From Gemmatimonadota bacterium (GTDB taxonomy: Bacteria > Gemmatimonadota > Gemmatimonadetes > Gemmatimonadales > Gemmatimonadaceae), in NCBI GenBank assembly GCA_029884515.1, contig JAOUHR010000173.1, positions 1 through 5,311 on the forward strand: a stretch of DNA of 5,311 bases, written 5' to 3'. Position numbers and translations under genes: made by a program. Below, in pieces: positions 5,095 to 5,311 of the stretch (its first letter is position 1; the number at the start of each line of letters is the position of its first letter). A model generated the notes under the pieces. That model saw only the letters and a list, made by a program, of their open reading frames with translations, was not told the origin of the DNA and ran no database searches.

Positions 5095-5311
5095 CTACGG
5101 AGTCAGCCGCCGCCGCTGCACGTACTTCTTGATCTTGTGCTGCCCCACCCAGACCTTCGTGTTGCTCTCGAGGTCGATCAGCGTGGCGTCGATCTGGTAG
5201 AACACGATCTTCTCGCGCCCCTCCGAGTCCTCGATCGCCTGCACGTCGCCCTGGAGCATGAAGCTCGCGCCCTGCTCGCGGGCGAGCCGCGCGCGCGAGT
5301 CGGCGGTGGCG
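5095..5311 (-). CDS. lpoB: LpoB-family (PF13036-like) penicillin-binding-protein activator, C-terminal 71 residues
   Basis: The gene enters from the right edge. After one partial-codon base, 71 residues and a TAG are visible. EQGASFMLQGDVQAIED (12-28 of the fragment) matches the 'GA.FML.G.I' strand of LpoB-type domains. EKIVFYQIDATLIDLESNTKVWVGQHKIKKYVQR (33-66) is close to the family's characteristic end, with FYQ...L..LE...KVW.G...IKK. In E. coli LpoB is an outer-membrane lipoprotein that activates the peptidoglycan synthase PBP1b. In other phyla PF13036 proteins carry the same annotation without proof, so the symbol marks family only. The signal peptide and the N-terminal half lie outside the window. 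Two lipoprotein genes follow on the same strand after 113 bases, suggesting an envelope operon, although the heptamer hairpin in the gap may separate or modulate the transcripts. Confidence 0.87.
   Translation of the reverse strand, partial: ATADSRARLAREQGASFMLQGDVQAIEDSEGREKIVFYQIDATLIDLESNTKVWVGQHKIKKYVQRRRLTP

Noticed and set aside
3824..5200. Long open frame (458 codons) on the plus strand across the lipoprotein cluster
   Set aside because: It runs opposite three well-supported minus-strand genes and through the heptamer array. The protein is low complexity with no known pattern.

Overview
The window is very G+C-rich (about 70% by eye, not computed) and densely coded, with only two short intergenic gaps. 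It carries parts or all of six protein genes. No tRNA, rRNA, CRISPR array, transposase or phage gene is visible. The lipoproteins and the LpoB-type protein indicate a diderm (outer-membrane) bacterium. The codon usage, the gene set and the heptamer repeats between genes suggest Gemmatimonadota or a similar high-GC soil lineage. That placement is inference.

Left part, minus strand (1-933): the N-terminal 311 residues of an oligopeptidase B (S9A prolyl-oligopeptidase family). Its catalytic domain lies beyond the left edge. A 197-base divergent gap (934-1130) separates it from a plus-strand pair. The gap is filled largely by an inverted array of the heptamer GTGAGGT/ACCTCAC, with a perfect 16-bp palindrome in the spacer.

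Middle, plus strand (1131-2581): a DUF4442 hotdog-fold (thioesterase-like) protein, then a nitronate monooxygenase/2-nitropropane dioxygenase family flavoprotein. They are translationally coupled through a TGATG overlap. The second gene ends in a CTAG tetranucleotide that also holds the stop codon of the convergent gene from the right.

Right part, minus strand (5311-2578): a three-gene envelope cluster read right to left. It starts with the C-terminal end of an LpoB-family protein (PF13036-like). After a 113-base gap with a second, degenerate inverted heptamer array comes a 270-residue lipoprotein with TPR-like repeats and a C-terminal helix. One base later begins a 529-residue TPR-containing lipoprotein resembling COG3014. 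Association of COG3014-type proteins with LpoB-type lipoproteins fits what I recall of such loci. The shared role is probably at the outer membrane/peptidoglycan, but no function is shown by the sequence.

The most unusual content is the pair of inverted heptamer-repeat elements in the two intergenic gaps. They share the same period (7), the same core (GTGAG...CTCAC) and the same arrangement: G-rich arm, spacer, C-rich arm. The middle lipoprotein of the LpoB cluster, which I cannot assign to a named family, is the best candidate for an undescribed component.
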